Assembly (NCBI GenBank): GCA_015206785.1
Contig: JADEZQ010000008.1
Location: forward strand, 1 to 64,000
Direction: 5' to 3'
DNA: 64,000 nt
Source: Quinella sp. 2Q5
GTDB lineage: Bacteria; Bacillota; Negativicutes; Selenomonadales; Selenomonadaceae
The notes beneath the pieces are model-generated. The model saw only the letters and a program-made list of their open reading frames with translations. It did no database searches and was not told where the DNA came from. Of this stretch, positions 1 to 9,990 are shown piece after piece; the stretch's first letter is position 1, and every line of letters begins with the position of its first letter. A program made the position numbers and the translations under genes.

Positions 1-51
1 TACTATTTTCCATTCTTCGTCGGTTAATTCATGATAAGATTTGTCTGCCAT
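1..51 (-). CDS. N-terminus of an IS-type transposase (partial, runs off the left edge)
   Basis: Seventeen codons are visible, starting at an ATG with an AAAGGAG Shine-Dalgarno sequence just upstream. The peptide reads MADKSYHELTDEEWKIV. The motif LTDEEW close to the N-terminus is typical of IS5-group transposases (the DUF4096-type N-terminal domain). That family assignment rests on this short motif alone. The gene points away from trpA, so an insertion sequence may lie directly to the left and may explain why trpA stands apart from other trp genes here. It could also be an unrelated small protein. Confidence 0.4.
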   Translation of the reverse strand, partial: MADKSYHELTDEEWKIV

Positions 52-97
52 GAGAATCTCCTTTAAGGATTTTTGCAAACTTATCTTATCAGATTTT

Positions 98-244
98 TCA
101 TGGCTTTATTTTTTCAACAGACCCTAGCATCTTAATCAGCATGTACACGAAGAACACCGCGTGAACCGCCGCAACTGCCACCACGAGCCGTATTCCCCAA
201 CGCATCCACTTCAACGCAATCACCCCCGCCGCCGAGTCTAGCAT
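98..244 (-). CDS. possible small single-span membrane protein
   Basis: An open frame on the minus strand encodes about 48 residues with one clear hydrophobic segment (around VVAVAAVHAVFFVYMLIKML) and a basic tail. I recognise no family. No good Shine-Dalgarno sequence precedes the ATG at 244, nor the upstream alternative used by the ORF track, and the 5' end overlaps the divergent trpA promoter. It lies between trpA and the transposase-like start. It may be real or chance; the hydrophobic segment is the only support. Confidence 0.25.
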   Translation of the reverse strand: MLDSAAGVIALKWMRWGIRLVVAVAAVHAVFFVYMLIKMLGSVEKIKP

Positions 245-256
245 AAAACTTTTTGG

Positions 257-285
257 TTGCCAATGCGTCGACGAAACGGTATCAT
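257..285 (+). promoter_or_regulatory. promoter of trpA
   Basis: TTGCCA, a 17-base spacer, then TATCAT, ending 33 bases before the trpA ATG. It gives trpA its own promoter, independent of other trp genes. Confidence 0.55.
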
Positions 286-318
286 ACGTCCAAAGCATTG
301 CAAAGGAGTTTTATCGAT

Positions 319-1095
319 ATGAGCAAGATTCAAGAGGCGTTCGCCCGCGGCAAGGCGTTTATCCCGTTCATCACGTGCGGCGACCCCGACCTGGCGACGA
401 CGGCTGCCGTGGTGCGTGAGGCTGTTGCCAACGGCGCGGACTTGGTGGAGCTGGGCATTCCGTTTTCCGACCCGACTGCCGAGGGCGTCGTCATTCAGGC
501 GGCGAATCTGCGTGCCCTGCAAGGCGGCGTGACCACCGACAAAATCTTTGACCTGGTGCGCGACCTTCGACGCGACGTGACCGTTCCTATGGTCTTCATG
601 ACCTATGCCAACGTCGTGTTCAGCTATGGCGCGGAAAAATTTATCTCGACCTGCGCGGCGATTGGCATTGACGGATTGATTTTGCCCGACCTGCCGTTCG
701 AGGAGAAGGACGAGTTCGCGCCGATATGTCGACGTTACGGCGTGGATTTGATTTCGTTGATTGCGCCGACGTCCGAAAACCGAATCGCTTTGATTGCCCG
801 CGAGGCTGAAGGTTTTGTCTACATCGTGTCGAGTTTGGGAGTGACGGGCGTGCGCAGCGAGATCAAGACGGACTTGACGTCAATCGTTGCGGCTGTCCGC
901 GCGAACACGAACATCCCCTGCGCTGTCGGCTTCGGCATCTCCACCCCCGCGCAGGCAAAGGCTATGGCAGGCGTCTCGGACGGCGCGATTGTCGGCTCGG
1001 CGATCATAAAAATTTTGGCTCAACACGGCGTCGAAGCTCCCAAGTTCGTCGGCGAATACGTGCGCACCATGAAAGACGCAGTGAGGGAGGCGTGA
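319..1095 (+). CDS. trpA: tryptophan synthase alpha subunit
   Basis: TrpA cleaves indole-3-glycerol phosphate to indole and glyceraldehyde 3-phosphate and passes indole to TrpB in the cytoplasmic alpha2beta2 complex. The 258-residue product has the family's usual length. The ATG at 319 is chosen over the longer ORF because AAAGGAG lies 11 bases upstream and MSKIQEAF matches normal TrpA N-termini. Visible motifs are VELGIPFSDP (catalytic Glu), GLILPDLPFEE, and the phosphate-binding GFGIS and IVGSAII segments. The second catalytic acid, Asp60 in E. coli, is Glu here (PTAEG), which I believe occurs in other anaerobic Firmicutes. TrpB and the other trp genes are not in the window. The next gene, a binding lipoprotein, starts 3 bases after the stop. 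Confidence 0.96.
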   Translation: MSKIQEAFARGKAFIPFITCGDPDLATTAAVVREAVANGADLVELGIPFSDPTAEGVVIQAANLRALQGGVTTDKIFDLVRDLRRDVTVPMVFMTYANVVFSYGAEKFISTCAAIGIDGLILPDLPFEEKDEFAPICRRYGVDLISLIAPTSENRIALIAREAEGFVYIVSSLGVTGVRSEIKTDLTSIVAAVRANTNIPCAVGFGISTPAQAKAMAGVSDGAIVGSAIIKILAQHGVEAPKFVGEYVRTMKDAVREA

Positions 1096-1098
1096 ACC

Positions 1099-2112
1099 AT
1101 GCGGAAAATTTTTCTGGCGTTACTTATGGTGACGATGTTCATGACGGGTTGCGGCGGCGGCGATAAACCTGCCGACACTTCCAAAAAAAATTCCGCCAAC
1201 AAGCTCGTCATCTACACGTCCATGAAAGAATCGCTCATCGGCGGAATTGTCGAAGGCTTCAAGGCGAAGTACCCCGACATCGAAGTCGATTGGCAGTCGG
1301 CGGGCGCGGGCAAGATTATGGCGAAGCTCGAAGCCGAACGCCAGAGCGGTCACCTTATGGCGGACATCATCTGGACGAGCGAAGTGCCCGACTTCTACCA
1401 CATGAAAGCTGAGGGTCTGCTCGAACAGTATCAGCCCGCGGGCTTTGAAGAGTTGCTCAATCCCTTCGACGACTACGACGGCTCATTCACCGCCGCAAGA
1501 CTCGGCACGCTCGGCATCGTCATCAACACCAACAAAGTTTCCACGCCGCCGACAAGTTGGGAGACCATCGCCACCGACGCGCTGTATAAAAATTCTTTCG
1601 GCATAGCTGACCCCGCTTTGAGCGGCACGGCGTTCATGAGCATTGCGCTGCTCGAAAAACAATTCGGCTGGGATTACATCGTTCGCCTGCACGATAACGG
1701 CGCGTCGAAGAGCAAAGGCTCCGGTCGCGTCGTTGAAGACACAGCCAACGGCACCTTGAACGCGTGCCTCGGCGTCGACTACATCACCGCCAGCCAAATC
1801 GATAAGGGTGCGCCGCTCAAAATGATTTACCCGCACGAACTTCTGATGGTGCCGAGCCCCGTCGCCATCTTCAAGGACGCCGACAACAAGGACAACGCAA
1901 AGAAATTCGTCGACTATCTCTTGACGCAGGAAGCCCAGCAGAAAGTTGCCAACGCAGGGACAGTTCCCGTGCGCCGCGATGTGACCTTGCCCGAACGCTA
2001 TAACCTGCCCACGCCCGAAGACGCCCTCGCCAACGGCATCAAAGTCAACTACACCGACGTGCTCGCCGCCAAAGACGAGACCATCAAAAAATTTTCCAAC
2101 CTGTTCAAATGA
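1099..2112 (+). CDS. ABC transporter substrate-binding lipoprotein, family 1 (Fe3+/AfuA-like)
   Basis: The protein of 337 residues starts with a lipoprotein signal (MRKIFLALL... FMTGC), placing it on the outer face of the inner membrane. After a Gly/Lys-rich linker the mature part begins LVIYTSMKESL and carries the periplasmic-binding fold of the iron/putrescine/phosphonate type: ADIIWTSEVPDFY, GTLGIVINTNKV, PTSWE, FVDYLL and a C-terminal EAQQKVANAGTVPVR. AfuA/FbpA-like proteins bind ferric iron or small organic anions; the ligand cannot be read from the sequence. No permease or ATPase is adjacent. It appears co-transcribed with trpA (3-base gap, GGGAGG at the trpA end), a pairing with no obvious logic. 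Confidence 0.85.
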   Translation: MRKIFLALLMVTMFMTGCGGGDKPADTSKKNSANKLVIYTSMKESLIGGIVEGFKAKYPDIEVDWQSAGAGKIMAKLEAERQSGHLMADIIWTSEVPDFYHMKAEGLLEQYQPAGFEELLNPFDDYDGSFTAARLGTLGIVINTNKVSTPPTSWETIATDALYKNSFGIADPALSGTAFMSIALLEKQFGWDYIVRLHDNGASKSKGSGRVVEDTANGTLNACLGVDYITASQIDKGAPLKMIYPHELLMVPSPVAIFKDADNKDNAKKFVDYLLTQEAQQKVANAGTVPVRRDVTLPERYNLPTPEDALANGIKVNYTDVLAAKDETIKKFSNLFK

Positions 2113-2133
2113 CGCGACGACATACGACAATCG

Positions 2134-2166
2134 AAAACCCCCGTCGAAGGTGGCGGGGGTTTTTTT
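2134..2166. terminator. bidirectional intrinsic terminator
   Basis: AAAACCCCC pairs with GGGGGTTTT across a 12-base loop and is followed by a T run. It lies between convergent genes (the binding lipoprotein and minE) and has A and T runs on both sides, so it can serve both. Confidence 0.85.
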
Positions 2167-2178
2167 GTGCGGAAATTT

Positions 2179-2445
2179 TCAACGGGCGTGCCGCATGGAA
2201 TTGACGGGAATATTGGCGACGAGCGCGACAGAGTCAGCGTCGTTCTCCAAGGCAATCTCCATATCGGCGCGGTTAATGTTCATGTACTTGCTCAAGACGG
2301 CGATGATCTCTTCCTTGATGCGCTCCATAATCTCCGGCGAAACGCTGGCGCGGTCATGAATCAGCACCACCTGCAGCCGCTCCTTAGCGACGGTGCCCGA
2401 TTTCTTCTCGCTCATGCCGAAGACTCGTTTCAAAACGTCCAGCAT
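2179..2445 (-). CDS. minE: cell division topological specificity factor MinE
   Basis: MinE stimulates the ATPase of membrane-bound MinD and drives MinCD pole-to-pole oscillation, so that the division ring forms at midcell. The 88-residue product starts MLDVLKRVFG, the N-terminal amphipathic segment, followed by AKERLQVVLIHDRA (anti-MinCD region) and the topological-specificity domain (EIIAVLSKYMNIN). The ATG at 2445 has AGGAGG 7 bases upstream; the ORF track used an in-frame TTG two codons earlier. It is the last gene of minC-minD-minE, 12 bases after minD. Confidence 0.95.
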   Translation of the reverse strand: MLDVLKRVFGMSEKKSGTVAKERLQVVLIHDRASVSPEIMERIKEEIIAVLSKYMNINRADMEIALENDADSVALVANIPVNSMRHAR

Positions 2446-2457
2446 TGGCAAACCTCC

Positions 2458-3249
2458 TTACATCAGCCCGAAAAGTTTTTTCAGCCGAGCGAAGAAGCCT
2501 TCTTTCTGCGGCTTGAGGAAGGGGACGCTCTCGCCGCAGAGCCTGGCGACGATATTTTTGTATGCCTGCCCCGCCATTGAATCGCTCATGGTGATGACGG
2601 GCTCGCCGCGGTTCGTGGCGACGACAACATTTTCGTCGTCGGGAACTTGCCCGATGCACGCGATGGATAAAATTTCGTCGATGTCGCTCATGTCGAGCAT
2701 GTCGCCCTTCTCGACCATCTGCGGGCGAATGCGATTGACGATGAGTTTAACGTCTTCCTTTTCCGCGCGACCGAGTTCGCCGATGATTTTGTCCCCGTCG
2801 CGCACGGCAGAAATTTCCGGTGTCGTCACGATAAGGGCGGTTTCGGCGGGAGCTATCGCGGTTTGGAAGCCCTGTTCAATGCCGGCGGGGCAATCGATGA
2901 TGATGAAGTCAAACTCTTTTTTCATTTCCTCGCAGAGTTTGACGAGCTGTTCGGGGGTGACGGCGGACTTGTCCTTAATCTGCGACGTTGGCAACAGATA
3001 CAGGTTCTCATACTTTTTGTGCCGCACGAGAGCTTTTTTGTATTGCACGCGCCCGCTGGTGACATCAACCAGATCGTAGAGGATGCGATTTTCCAGACCG
3101 AGCAACAGGTCGAGATTGCGAAGCCCCGTGTCCGTGTCGATGAGCGCGACTTTGTTGCCGCGCATGGCAAGCCCGACACCGATATTCGCCGTGGTGGTCG
3201 TCTTGCCGACGCCGCCTTTGCCCGACGTGATAACCAAAACTTGACTCAT
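2458..3249 (-). CDS. minD: septum site-determining protein MinD
   Basis: MinD is the ATP-dependent membrane switch of the Min system; it recruits MinC and is released by MinE. The 263-residue protein has the deviant Walker A motif GKGGVGKTTTTANIG at residues 10-24, DTDTGLRNLDLLLG (switch I), IIIDCPAGIEQGF (switch II/Walker B) and a C-terminal amphipathic membrane-targeting helix (FFARLKKLFGLM). The length is normal. It lies between minC and minE on the same strand with short gaps, the usual order. Confidence 0.97.
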   Translation of the reverse strand: MSQVLVITSGKGGVGKTTTTANIGVGLAMRGNKVALIDTDTGLRNLDLLLGLENRILYDLVDVTSGRVQYKKALVRHKKYENLYLLPTSQIKDKSAVTPEQLVKLCEEMKKEFDFIIIDCPAGIEQGFQTAIAPAETALIVTTPEISAVRDGDKIIGELGRAEKEDVKLIVNRIRPQMVEKGDMLDMSDIDEILSIACIGQVPDDENVVVATNRGEPVITMSDSMAGQAYKNIVARLCGESVPFLKPQKEGFFARLKKLFGLM

Positions 3250-3273
3250 AGAATTATTCCTTTCGCAAAAATT

Positions 3274-3912
3274 TTACCGCGCCACCGGTTCGAAGATAAT
3301 CATGTTGTCGCGAATCATGGCGCGTTCGGCTTGGCTGACCTGTTCGGGTTCGTCGGGCGCGCGGGCAATGATATCGGCAATGCGAATCTGCGACGGCATC
3401 AACCTGTCCGCCACAACGAAGGCAGTCTTGTCGCCGAAGGCTCCCGCATGCACGAAGCCCCGACACGTCCCGCGAACGTCGATTGAGCCGCCCGCGATGA
3501 TCTGTGCGCCAGGGTTGACGTTGCCGCAGATGAGCACCGAGCAATTGACCTTGACCTCTTGACCGCCGCGCACCGTTCGGTTGATGACCATCATCTTCTG
3601 GGCTTCCTCGACACTCTCGCGGAATTTCTTCGCGGAAGATTTTTCGTCGCGCTGAGGCGGAGCAAGGTTGGGGCGTTTCAGTTCCGTGCTGAAAAGCATT
3701 CCGTGCCGATGGAACATTCGCCGCAAAATTTCGTTCTGCTCCTCGGCGAAGTGATCCTTTGGCACGAAGACCGTCGTCCCGCGCAGAAAGAAACCGTTGC
3801 CCGATTCGAGCTTCTCCAGCAGATTTGCCTGAATGTCCTCGAAACTCGCCCCCTTGGCAAACGTCAGCTGCAAGCCGTACTTGAGCCCCTTAATCGTAAC
3901 TATGTCGTTCAC
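3274..3912 (-). CDS. minC: septum site-determining protein MinC
   Basis: MinC inhibits FtsZ polymerisation and is positioned by MinD. The 212-residue protein has an N-terminal FtsZ-interacting domain (IKGLKYGLQLTF, FFLRGTTVFVP) and a C-terminal beta-helix dimerisation and MinD-binding domain: VRGGQEVKVNCSVLICGNVNPGAQI, GSIDVRGTCRGFVHAGAFGD, RIADIIARAPD. A charged linker (PPQRDEKSSAKKF) joins them. It is the first gene of the operon, under a near-consensus promoter 40 bases upstream. Confidence 0.93.
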   Translation of the reverse strand: MNDIVTIKGLKYGLQLTFAKGASFEDIQANLLEKLESGNGFFLRGTTVFVPKDHFAEEQNEILRRMFHRHGMLFSTELKRPNLAPPQRDEKSSAKKFRESVEEAQKMMVINRTVRGGQEVKVNCSVLICGNVNPGAQIIAGGSIDVRGTCRGFVHAGAFGDKTAFVVADRLMPSQIRIADIIARAPDEPEQVSQAERAMIRDNMIIFEPVAR

Positions 3913-3951
3913 TTTAAATCACCGCCTGTTGAATAGAATGATTCCGCCTGC

Positions 3952-3980
3952 ATTATACATAATCTTGCCGCGCTTGCCAA
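3952..3980 (-). promoter_or_regulatory. promoter of minCDE
   Basis: On the minus strand TTGGCA, 17 bases, TATAAT. It is one of the strongest-looking promoters in the window and lies 40 bases before the minC start. Confidence 0.75.
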
Positions 3981-4015
3981 TATTGTTTACAGTTTTTTTT
4001 CAGCGATTCGTCCGA

Positions 4016-4045
4016 CAAAAAATCCCCGACGAGTTGTCGAGGATT
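4016..4045 (-). terminator. intrinsic terminator of ilvD-murB
   Basis: TCCTCGAC pairs with GTCGGGGA (one G-T pair) around a five-base loop, followed on the minus strand by six T. It lies just after the murB stop. Confidence 0.8.
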
Positions 4046-4069
4046 CGGTTGCGTTGAGATGTCGTGGTG

Positions 4070-4990
4070 TCATTCTTCGCCGATGATGCGAACTTCGGGG
4101 CTCAAGGTGACGCCGTAGGATTCGTGGACGCGGCGTTTGACCTCTTCGATCAGGTTGAGAACATCTTGAGCGGTGGCGTTGCCGGTGTTGACGACGAAGC
4201 CCGCGTGTTTTTCCGAGACCATTGCCCCGCCGACGCGCAAGCCCTTCAAGCCCGTCTTGTCGATGAGGGTGCCGGCGAAGTGTCCTTTGGGGCGTTTGAA
4301 GGTCGAGCCCGCGCTCGGCATATCGAGCGGCTGACGGCTTTGGCGGCGGAGGGTCAGGTCTTCCATTTTGCGGCGGATGTCGTCGATGTTGCCGCGCTGC
4401 AGAATCAATTCCACCTCGCAGATGGCGCAGCCGTTCTCTTGGAAGATGCTGTGCCTGTAACCGAGCTGAAGACTTGCGCCGCTGAATTCGACTTCCTCCC
4501 CGCCGCGCGTGACTGCCTTGACGAAGGCGACCGCGTTCTTCATCTCGCCGTCGTAGGCACCCGCGTTCATGAAGATTGCGCCGCCGATTGAGCCGGGGAT
4601 TCCGACGGCGAACTCCATGCCCGTCAAGCCGTTGTCCGCCGCGAAGCACGACACGTCCTTGAGCTTGGCACCCGCGCACGCCGTTAATCGCTGACCGTTG
4701 CAACTCATGCCGCCGAAAAATTTTTCGGTGAACTTGATGACTGCGCCGCGAATTCCCTTGTCGCGCACCAGAACGTTCGAGCCATTGCCCAGGACGACGC
4801 AGGGCAGATTGAATTCGTTGACGAGCCGAAAAATTTTCGCCACGTCCGCCGCGCTTGAAGGGAAAATCAGAACGTCCGCCGCGCCACCGATTTTGAACGT
4901 GGTGTGCTCATTCATCGGCGCGTGGAAGATGAACTGCTCCGCCCGCAAAAATTCTCCTAGCCTGTTGCCGAAACTTTCTTCCCAATCCAT
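4070..4990 (-). CDS. murB: UDP-N-acetylmuramate dehydrogenase
   Basis: MurB reduces UDP-GlcNAc-enolpyruvate to UDP-MurNAc with NADPH, the second committed step of peptidoglycan precursor synthesis. The 306-residue FAD protein shows NEHTTFKIGGAADVLIFP, the FAD-binding VLGNGSNVLVRD, the FAVGIPGSIGGAIFMNAGAY motif, GYRHSIF, and the C-terminal SAGSTFKRP and AGFVVNTGNATAQDV segments. It follows ilvD after 5 bases and is probably translated from the same mRNA, though the two pathways are unrelated. Confidence 0.95.
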   Translation of the reverse strand: MDWEESFGNRLGEFLRAEQFIFHAPMNEHTTFKIGGAADVLIFPSSAADVAKIFRLVNEFNLPCVVLGNGSNVLVRDKGIRGAVIKFTEKFFGGMSCNGQRLTACAGAKLKDVSCFAADNGLTGMEFAVGIPGSIGGAIFMNAGAYDGEMKNAVAFVKAVTRGGEEVEFSGASLQLGYRHSIFQENGCAICEVELILQRGNIDDIRRKMEDLTLRRQSRQPLDMPSAGSTFKRPKGHFAGTLIDKTGLKGLRVGGAMVSEKHAGFVVNTGNATAQDVLNLIEEVKRRVHESYGVTLSPEVRIIGEE

Positions 4991-4995
4991 TCGGG

Positions 4996-6651
4996 TCAGC
5001 TCCTCAAGACGGCTCCCGTGGACGCGCTGGTCGTGAGCTTGGCGTAGCGGGCAAGGTAACCGCTCTTGATCTTGGGTTCGGGCTTCGACCAGGCGGCGCG
5101 GCGTTCGGCAAGTTCTTCGTCGTTGATTTCGAGTTCGAGCTTGCGGTTGGGGATGTCGATAAAAATTTTGTCGCCGTCACGAATCAGCGCAATGGGACCG
5201 CCTTCCATAGCTTCGGGGCTGATGTGACCAATGCAAGCACCTTGGCTGGCTCCGCTGAATCGACCGTCGGTGATGAGCCCGACCTTCAAGCCCGCGCCGG
5301 TGATTGCCGCCGTGGGGTTCAACATCTCCTGCATACCGGGACCGCCCTTGGGTCCTTCGTAGCGGATGACGACAACGTCGCCGTCGTGAATGTCGCCGCC
5401 CATGATGGCGTTGATTGCCGCTTCCTCGCTGTCGAAACATTTCGCCGCGCCGCGATAGACGAGCATGTCTTCGCTGACGGCGGAGGCTTTGACAACGGCG
5501 CAATCGGGGCAAAGGTTTCCGTGCAAGATGGCGATGCCGCCCGTGGGACGATAGGGATTGTCCACCGTGCGAATAACGTCGTCGCGTTCGATTCGTGCGT
5601 CGGCAATTCTCTCGCCCATTGTGCCCGTGACAGTCAAAGCGTCCGTGTGAATCAAACCTTTGCGGCTAAGTTCGTGCATGACGGCGCAGATGCCGCCCGC
5701 CTCGTCAAGGTCTTGCATGTGATGATGACCCGCGGGGCTGAGCTTGGTGATATATGGCGTGCGCGCTGAAATGTCGTCGAAGAGCTGCGCGGGGATTTGA
5801 ATGCCGCATTCGTTGGCAATCGCCGTCAAGTGCAGGACCGTGTTCGACGAGCCGCCGATACCCATGTCGACGGTTATGGCGTTCTCGAAAGCCTCGCGCG
5901 TCAAAATATCCCGCGGGCAAATGTTCTTGGCAATCAAATCCATGACGACTTTGCCTGCGCGTTTGGCAAGAATCAGACGTGCTCCGTTGTATGCGGCGGG
6001 AATTGTGCCGTTGCCTGGCAGAGCCATACCCAACGCCTCGCTCAAGCAGTTCATCGTGTTTGCGGTGAAAAGTCCCGCACATGAGCCGCAACCGGGGCAA
6101 GCGTGCGCTTCAAGGTCAGTCATCTCCTCGGCAGACATCTTGCCCGCCGCGAATTTGCCCGCCGCTTCGAAAGCCTGACTGACGCTGATATCTTTGCCGT
6201 GGAAACGCCCCGCGAGCATTGGACCGCCGCTGACAATCACCGACGGAATGTTGAGCCGCGCCGCCGCCATCAGCATGCCCGGGACGACCTTGTCGCAGTT
6301 CGGAATCAGAATCAGCCCGTCGAAGCCCGAAGCCATCGTCACCGCCTCAATCGAATCGGCAATCAGCTCACGGCTTGCCAATGAAAACTTCATGCCCGTG
6401 TGACCCATTGCAATGCCGTCGCACACGCCGATTGCCGGAAACTCGACAGGGGTTCCTCCCGCCGCAGCCACGCCCAACTTCGCCGCCTCGGTTATCGACT
6501 TCAGGTGCATGTGACCGGGAATTATCTCGTTGAAGGAATTGCATATGCCGATGAGCGGTCGGCTCAATTCTTCCGCGCCGAAACCGTTTGCGTGAAACAG
6601 ACTCCTATGCGCACAACGCGTCGCGCCCTTCTTGACTATATCGCTCCTCAT
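4996..6651 (-). CDS. ilvD: dihydroxy-acid dehydratase
   Basis: IlvD dehydrates 2,3-dihydroxy-isovalerate and dihydroxy-methylvalerate to the 2-keto acids of valine and isoleucine, using an Fe-S cluster and Mg2+. The 551-residue protein has the normal length. Cluster cysteines are visible in [11 protein letters not shown] and [20 protein letters not shown], with the family motifs [36 protein letters not shown] and [21 protein letters not shown]. It heads ilvD-murB. Other branched-chain genes (ilvB, ilvN, leuB) are scattered elsewhere in the window. Confidence 0.97.
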   Translation of the reverse strand: MRSDIVKKGATRCAHRSLFHANGFGAEELSRPLIGICNSFNEIIPGHMHLKSITEAAKLGVAAAGGTPVEFPAIGVCDGIAMGHTGMKFSLASRELIADSIEAVTMASGFDGLILIPNCDKVVPGMLMAAARLNIPSVIVSGGPMLAGRFHGKDISVSQAFEAAGKFAAGKMSAEEMTDLEAHACPGCGSCAGLFTANTMNCLSEALGMALPGNGTIPAAYNGARLILAKRAGKVVMDLIAKNICPRDILTREAFENAITVDMGIGGSSNTVLHLTAIANECGIQIPAQLFDDISARTPYITKLSPAGHHHMQDLDEAGGICAVMHELSRKGLIHTDALTVTGTMGERIADARIERDDVIRTVDNPYRPTGGIAILHGNLCPDCAVVKASAVSEDMLVYRGAAKCFDSEEAAINAIMGGDIHDGDVVVIRYEGPKGGPGMQEMLNPTAAITGAGLKVGLITDGRFSGASQGACIGHISPEAMEGGPIALIRDGDKIFIDIPNRKLELEINDEELAERRAAWSKPEPKIKSGYLARYAKLTTSASTGAVLRS

Positions 6652-6681
6652 GAATTGACCTCCTTGCGAAAATTTCTAGGG

Positions 6682-6710
6682 ATTGTACAACATTTGCCGC
6701 CGACGTGCAA
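6682..6710 (-). promoter_or_regulatory. promoter of ilvD-murB
   Basis: On the minus strand TTGCAC, 17 bases, TACAAT, 30 bases before the ilvD ATG, which has AAGGAGG. I see no T-box or leader peptide in the short leader. Confidence 0.65.
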
Positions 6711-6712
6711 CA

Positions 6713-6756
6713 AAAAATCGGGAGCCCGTCAGCAGACCCCCGATGAAAATTTTTTG
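6713..6756 (-). terminator. probable terminator of carA-carB
   Basis: On the minus strand, after the carB stop, ATCGGGGG...CTCCCGAT forms an imperfect hairpin followed by a T run. The loop is longer than usual. Confidence 0.55.
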
Positions 6757-9700
6757 TTAGGCTAGAGCATCTCCTCCGCCGACGTAATCTTGCAACGCCA
6801 GCGAATAGACCAATCTCCTGTCGCGCATGAAGCTCAGCACGCGCATGACTTCCCACGCCGTGTCCAAACTAGTCAGGCAGGGAACGCCCAGTTCGACAGT
6901 CGCGCGGCGGATTCGGAAACCGTCCTTGGCGATGTGTTTGCCTGGTGCCTGAGTGTTAACGACCATGTGAATTTTGCCGAGCTTGATCATTTGAATGATG
7001 TCGCTTGAACGCTGATGAACTTTGCCGACGACCTCCGCGTCAATGCCAATCGACTGCAGAGCTTTGGCGGTGCCTTCGGTAGCGACGAGCTTGAAGCCCA
7101 GTTCGTAGAAAGCTTTGGCAAGCTGTTTCATCTCGTCCTTGTCTTTGTCGGCGACGGTGAAGAGTATGCAACCGTGCTTGGGAATGTTCATGCCCGCGCC
7201 GGTGATTGCCTTGTAGAGTGCGCGCGCGTAGTGATAGTCAATGCCCATGACCTCGCCGGTGGATTTCATTTCGGGACCGAGGCTGATGTCGACGTCCTGC
7301 ATCTTCGCGAAGGAGAACACCGGAGCTTTGACGGCGACATAGGGTTTCGGCTCGACCAGACCCGAATAGTAGCCCATGTTCTTCAACGTGGCACCGAGTG
7401 CGCAGCGCGTGGCTACGGCGACCATTTTGATATCGGTGACCTTGCTGAGGAAGGGGACGGTGCGGCTGGAACGGGGGTTGACCTCGATGACGTAGACCTT
7501 GCCCTCCGCCACGACGTACTGAATGTTGAGCAGACCTTTGACGTGCAGAGCGAGTGCCATGCGTTTGGTGTAGTCGGTGATGGTGTAGATGACTTTGCTC
7601 GGCAGAGTCTGCGGCGGATAGACGGCAATGCTGTCGCCGCTGTGAACGCCCGCGCGTTCGACGTGTTCCATTATGCCGGGGATGACGACGTCCTTGCCGT
7701 CGCAGATGGCGTCGACCTCGACCTCGGTGCCCTGCATATATCTATCGACCAGCACGGGATGATCGGGCGTGACCTTGACGGCGCGGCTCATGTAGTCGCG
7801 AAGTTCTTCCTCGTTGTAGACGATTTCCATTGCTCGCCCGCCAAGCACGTAGCTCGGACGAACCATGACGGGATAACCTATTGCCGCCGCGCCAGCGATT
7901 GCGTCGTTCAAGTTGGTGACGCTGATACCTTTCGGTCTGGGAATGTTCAGCTCGGTCAACATCTCGTCGAAGCGTTCGCGGTCTTCGGCTCGGTCAATGT
8001 CGTCGACGCTCGTGCCAAAAATCCTCACGCCCGCCGCCGCCAGAGACGCCGCAAGGTTAATCGCAGTCTGCCCGCCGAACTGAACGATGACGCCGTCGGG
8101 TTTCTCCTTGTCGACGATGTTCAAGACGTCCTCTGTCGTGAGCGGCTCGAAGTAGAGCTTGTCGGAGATGTCGAAGTCCGTCGAAACGGTTTCGGGGTTG
8201 TTGTTGATGATGATGGCTTCGATGCCCGCCTCGCGCAGAGCCCACACGCTGTGCACGGAGCAATAGTCGAACTCGACGCCCTGACCGATACGAATGGGGC
8301 CGGAGCCCAGCACGATGATTTTGTGGCGGTTGCTGACGGAAACCTCGTCGACCTCGCCGCGGAAGGTTGAGTAGTAGTAAGGCGTCGCCGCCTCGAATTC
8401 CGCCGCGCAGGTGTCGACCATCTTGTACACGGGAAGGATTTTGAACTGCTTGCGCATTGCGCGAACGTCGGTGACCTTCATGCCCGCAAGCTCGGCAATC
8501 GACACGTCCGCCAACCCGATGAGTTTAGCCTCGCGCAGAGTTTTGGCAGTGAGCTCGCCCTTGGTGAGGCGCAGTTCCATGTCGGTGATGTTCTTGATCT
8601 TGTCGATGAACCAGCGATCAATCTTGGTGATGTCGGCAACTTCCTCGACGGTGACGATTTTGCGGCGCAGAGCCTCGGCGATGAGGAAGAGCCTTTCGTC
8701 GTCGATGCGGCTCAGGCGTTTGCGAATCTTGTCGTCGTCCCAGTCGTCCATCTTGCTCATGTGCAGACGATTGACGCCGATCTCCAGGCTGCGCACGGCT
8801 TTGAGTATCGCGCCCTCAAAACTGCGGTCGAGGCTCATCACTTCGCCCGTCGCTTTCATCTGCGTGCCCAACGTCGTGTCGGCGTAAACAAATTTATCGA
8901 ACGGCCAGCGCGGGAACTTCACGACGATATAGTCAACGCTCGGCTCGAAGCAAGCTTTGGTCTTCTTGGTGACGGCGTTGGTGATTTCGTCGAGCGTGTA
9001 GCCGATTGCAATCTTGACGCTGACTTTGGCGATGGGGTAGCCTGTTGCCTTCGACGCCAGAGCTGACGAACGGCTGACGCGCGGATTGACTTCGATGACG
9101 TAGTAGCTGTCGCTGTTGGGGTCAAGCGCGAACTGAATGTTGCAACCGCCTTCGATCTCCAGCGCGCGGATAATCTTCAGGCTCGCCGAACGCAACAGCT
9201 GATACTCGTGGTCGTTGAGCGTCTGCGTCGGAGCTACGACAATCGAATCGCCCGTGTGCACGCCGACGGGGTCAAAGTTTTCCATTGAGCAGATGGTTAT
9301 GCAAGTGTCGTTGCCGTCGCGCATGACCTCATACTCGATTTCCTTCCAGCCCGCGATTGAACGTTCGATGAGCACCTGCCCGATCATTGAGTACTTGAGC
9401 CCGCGCAGTGTCGTCTCGATGAGTTCTTCCTCGTTGTTGACGATGCCGCCGCCCGTGCCGCCGAGAGTGTAAGCCGGTCGAACGATGAGCGGGTAGCCGA
9501 TGTCGTGGGCAAAGTCTATCGCGCCGTGGATATCCTCAACGATTGTCGATTCGGGAATGGGTTCGCCGATGCGCTCCATTGTCTCTTTGAAGAGTTCGCG
9601 GTCTTCGGCGCGTTTGATGGCGGTGATGGACGTGCCGAGAAGTTCCACGCCGAATTTTTCCAGCACGCCGCTTTCAGACAGCTGCACCGCGAGATTCAAG

Positions 9701-9990
9701 CCAGCTTGCCCGCCGAGCGTGGCGAGCAAACCGTCGGGGCGTTCCTTCTCGATGATGGCACTTAGGAAGTCCACCGTCAAAGGCTCAATGTAAACGCGGT
9801 CGGCAATGTTCGCGTCGGTCATAATCGTTGCGGGGTTGGAATTGACCAGAACGACTTGCAAGCCCTCTTCCTTGAGCGAACGGCAAGCCTGCGAGCCCGC
9901 GTAGTCGAATTCCGCCGCCTGCCCGATGACAATTGGTCCCGAACCGATGACGATGACTTTGTTGAGATTTTTTTTCTTAGGCAAGGTCAA
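6757..9990 (-). CDS. carB: carbamoyl-phosphate synthase large subunit
   Basis: CarB makes carbamoyl phosphate from bicarbonate, ammonia (from CarA) and two ATP, for pyrimidines and arginine. The 1077-residue protein is full length with the typical internal duplication: two ATP-grasp halves, each opening with a similar nucleotide-binding segment ([21 protein letters not shown] near residue 11 and [20 protein letters not shown] near residue 560). It ends in an MGS-like allosteric domain (residues about 940-1077, [22 protein letters not shown]). [22 protein letters not shown] and [16 protein letters not shown] are the ATP-grasp metal and substrate loops. The start overlaps the carA stop by 4 bases, implying translational coupling. 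Confidence 0.98.
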   Translation of the reverse strand: MTLPKKKNLNKVIVIGSGPIVIGQAAEFDYAGSQACRSLKEEGLQVVLVNSNPATIMTDANIADRVYIEPLTVDFLSAIIEKERPDGLLATLGGQAGLNLAVQLSESGVLEKFGVELLGTSITAIKRAEDRELFKETMERIGEPIPESTIVEDIHGAIDFAHDIGYPLIVRPAYTLGGTGGGIVNNEEELIETTLRGLKYSMIGQVLIERSIAGWKEIEYEVMRDGNDTCITICSMENFDPVGVHTGDSIVVAPTQTLNDHEYQLLRSASLKIIRALEIEGGCNIQFALDPNSDSYYVIEVNPRVSRSSALASKATGYPIAKVSVKIAIGYTLDEITNAVTKKTKACFEPSVDYIVVKFPRWPFDKFVYADTTLGTQMKATGEVMSLDRSFEGAILKAVRSLEIGVNRLHMSKMDDWDDDKIRKRLSRIDDERLFLIAEALRRKIVTVEEVADITKIDRWFIDKIKNITDMELRLTKGELTAKTLREAKLIGLADVSIAELAGMKVTDVRAMRKQFKILPVYKMVDTCAAEFEAATPYYYSTFRGEVDEVSVSNRHKIIVLGSGPIRIGQGVEFDYCSVHSVWALREAGIEAIIINNNPETVSTDFDISDKLYFEPLTTEDVLNIVDKEKPDGVIVQFGGQTAINLAASLAAAGVRIFGTSVDDIDRAEDRERFDEMLTELNIPRPKGISVTNLNDAIAGAAAIGYPVMVRPSYVLGGRAMEIVYNEEELRDYMSRAVKVTPDHPVLVDRYMQGTEVEVDAICDGKDVVIPGIMEHVERAGVHSGDSIAVYPPQTLPSKVIYTITDYTKRMALALHVKGLLNIQYVVAEGKVYVIEVNPRSSRTVPFLSKVTDIKMVAVATRCALGATLKNMGYYSGLVEPKPYVAVKAPVFSFAKMQDVDISLGPEMKSTGEVMGIDYHYARALYKAITGAGMNIPKHGCILFTVADKDKDEMKQLAKAFYELGFKLVATEGTAKALQSIGIDAEVVGKVHQRSSDIIQMIKLGKIHMVVNTQAPGKHIAKDGFRIRRATVELGVPCLTSLDTAWEVMRVLSFMRDRRLVYSLALQDYVGGGDALA

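Noticed and set aside
7015-8370. 451-residue plus-strand ORF inside carB
   Set aside because: Shadow of carB, rich in Asp/Val/His as expected from reverse reading.
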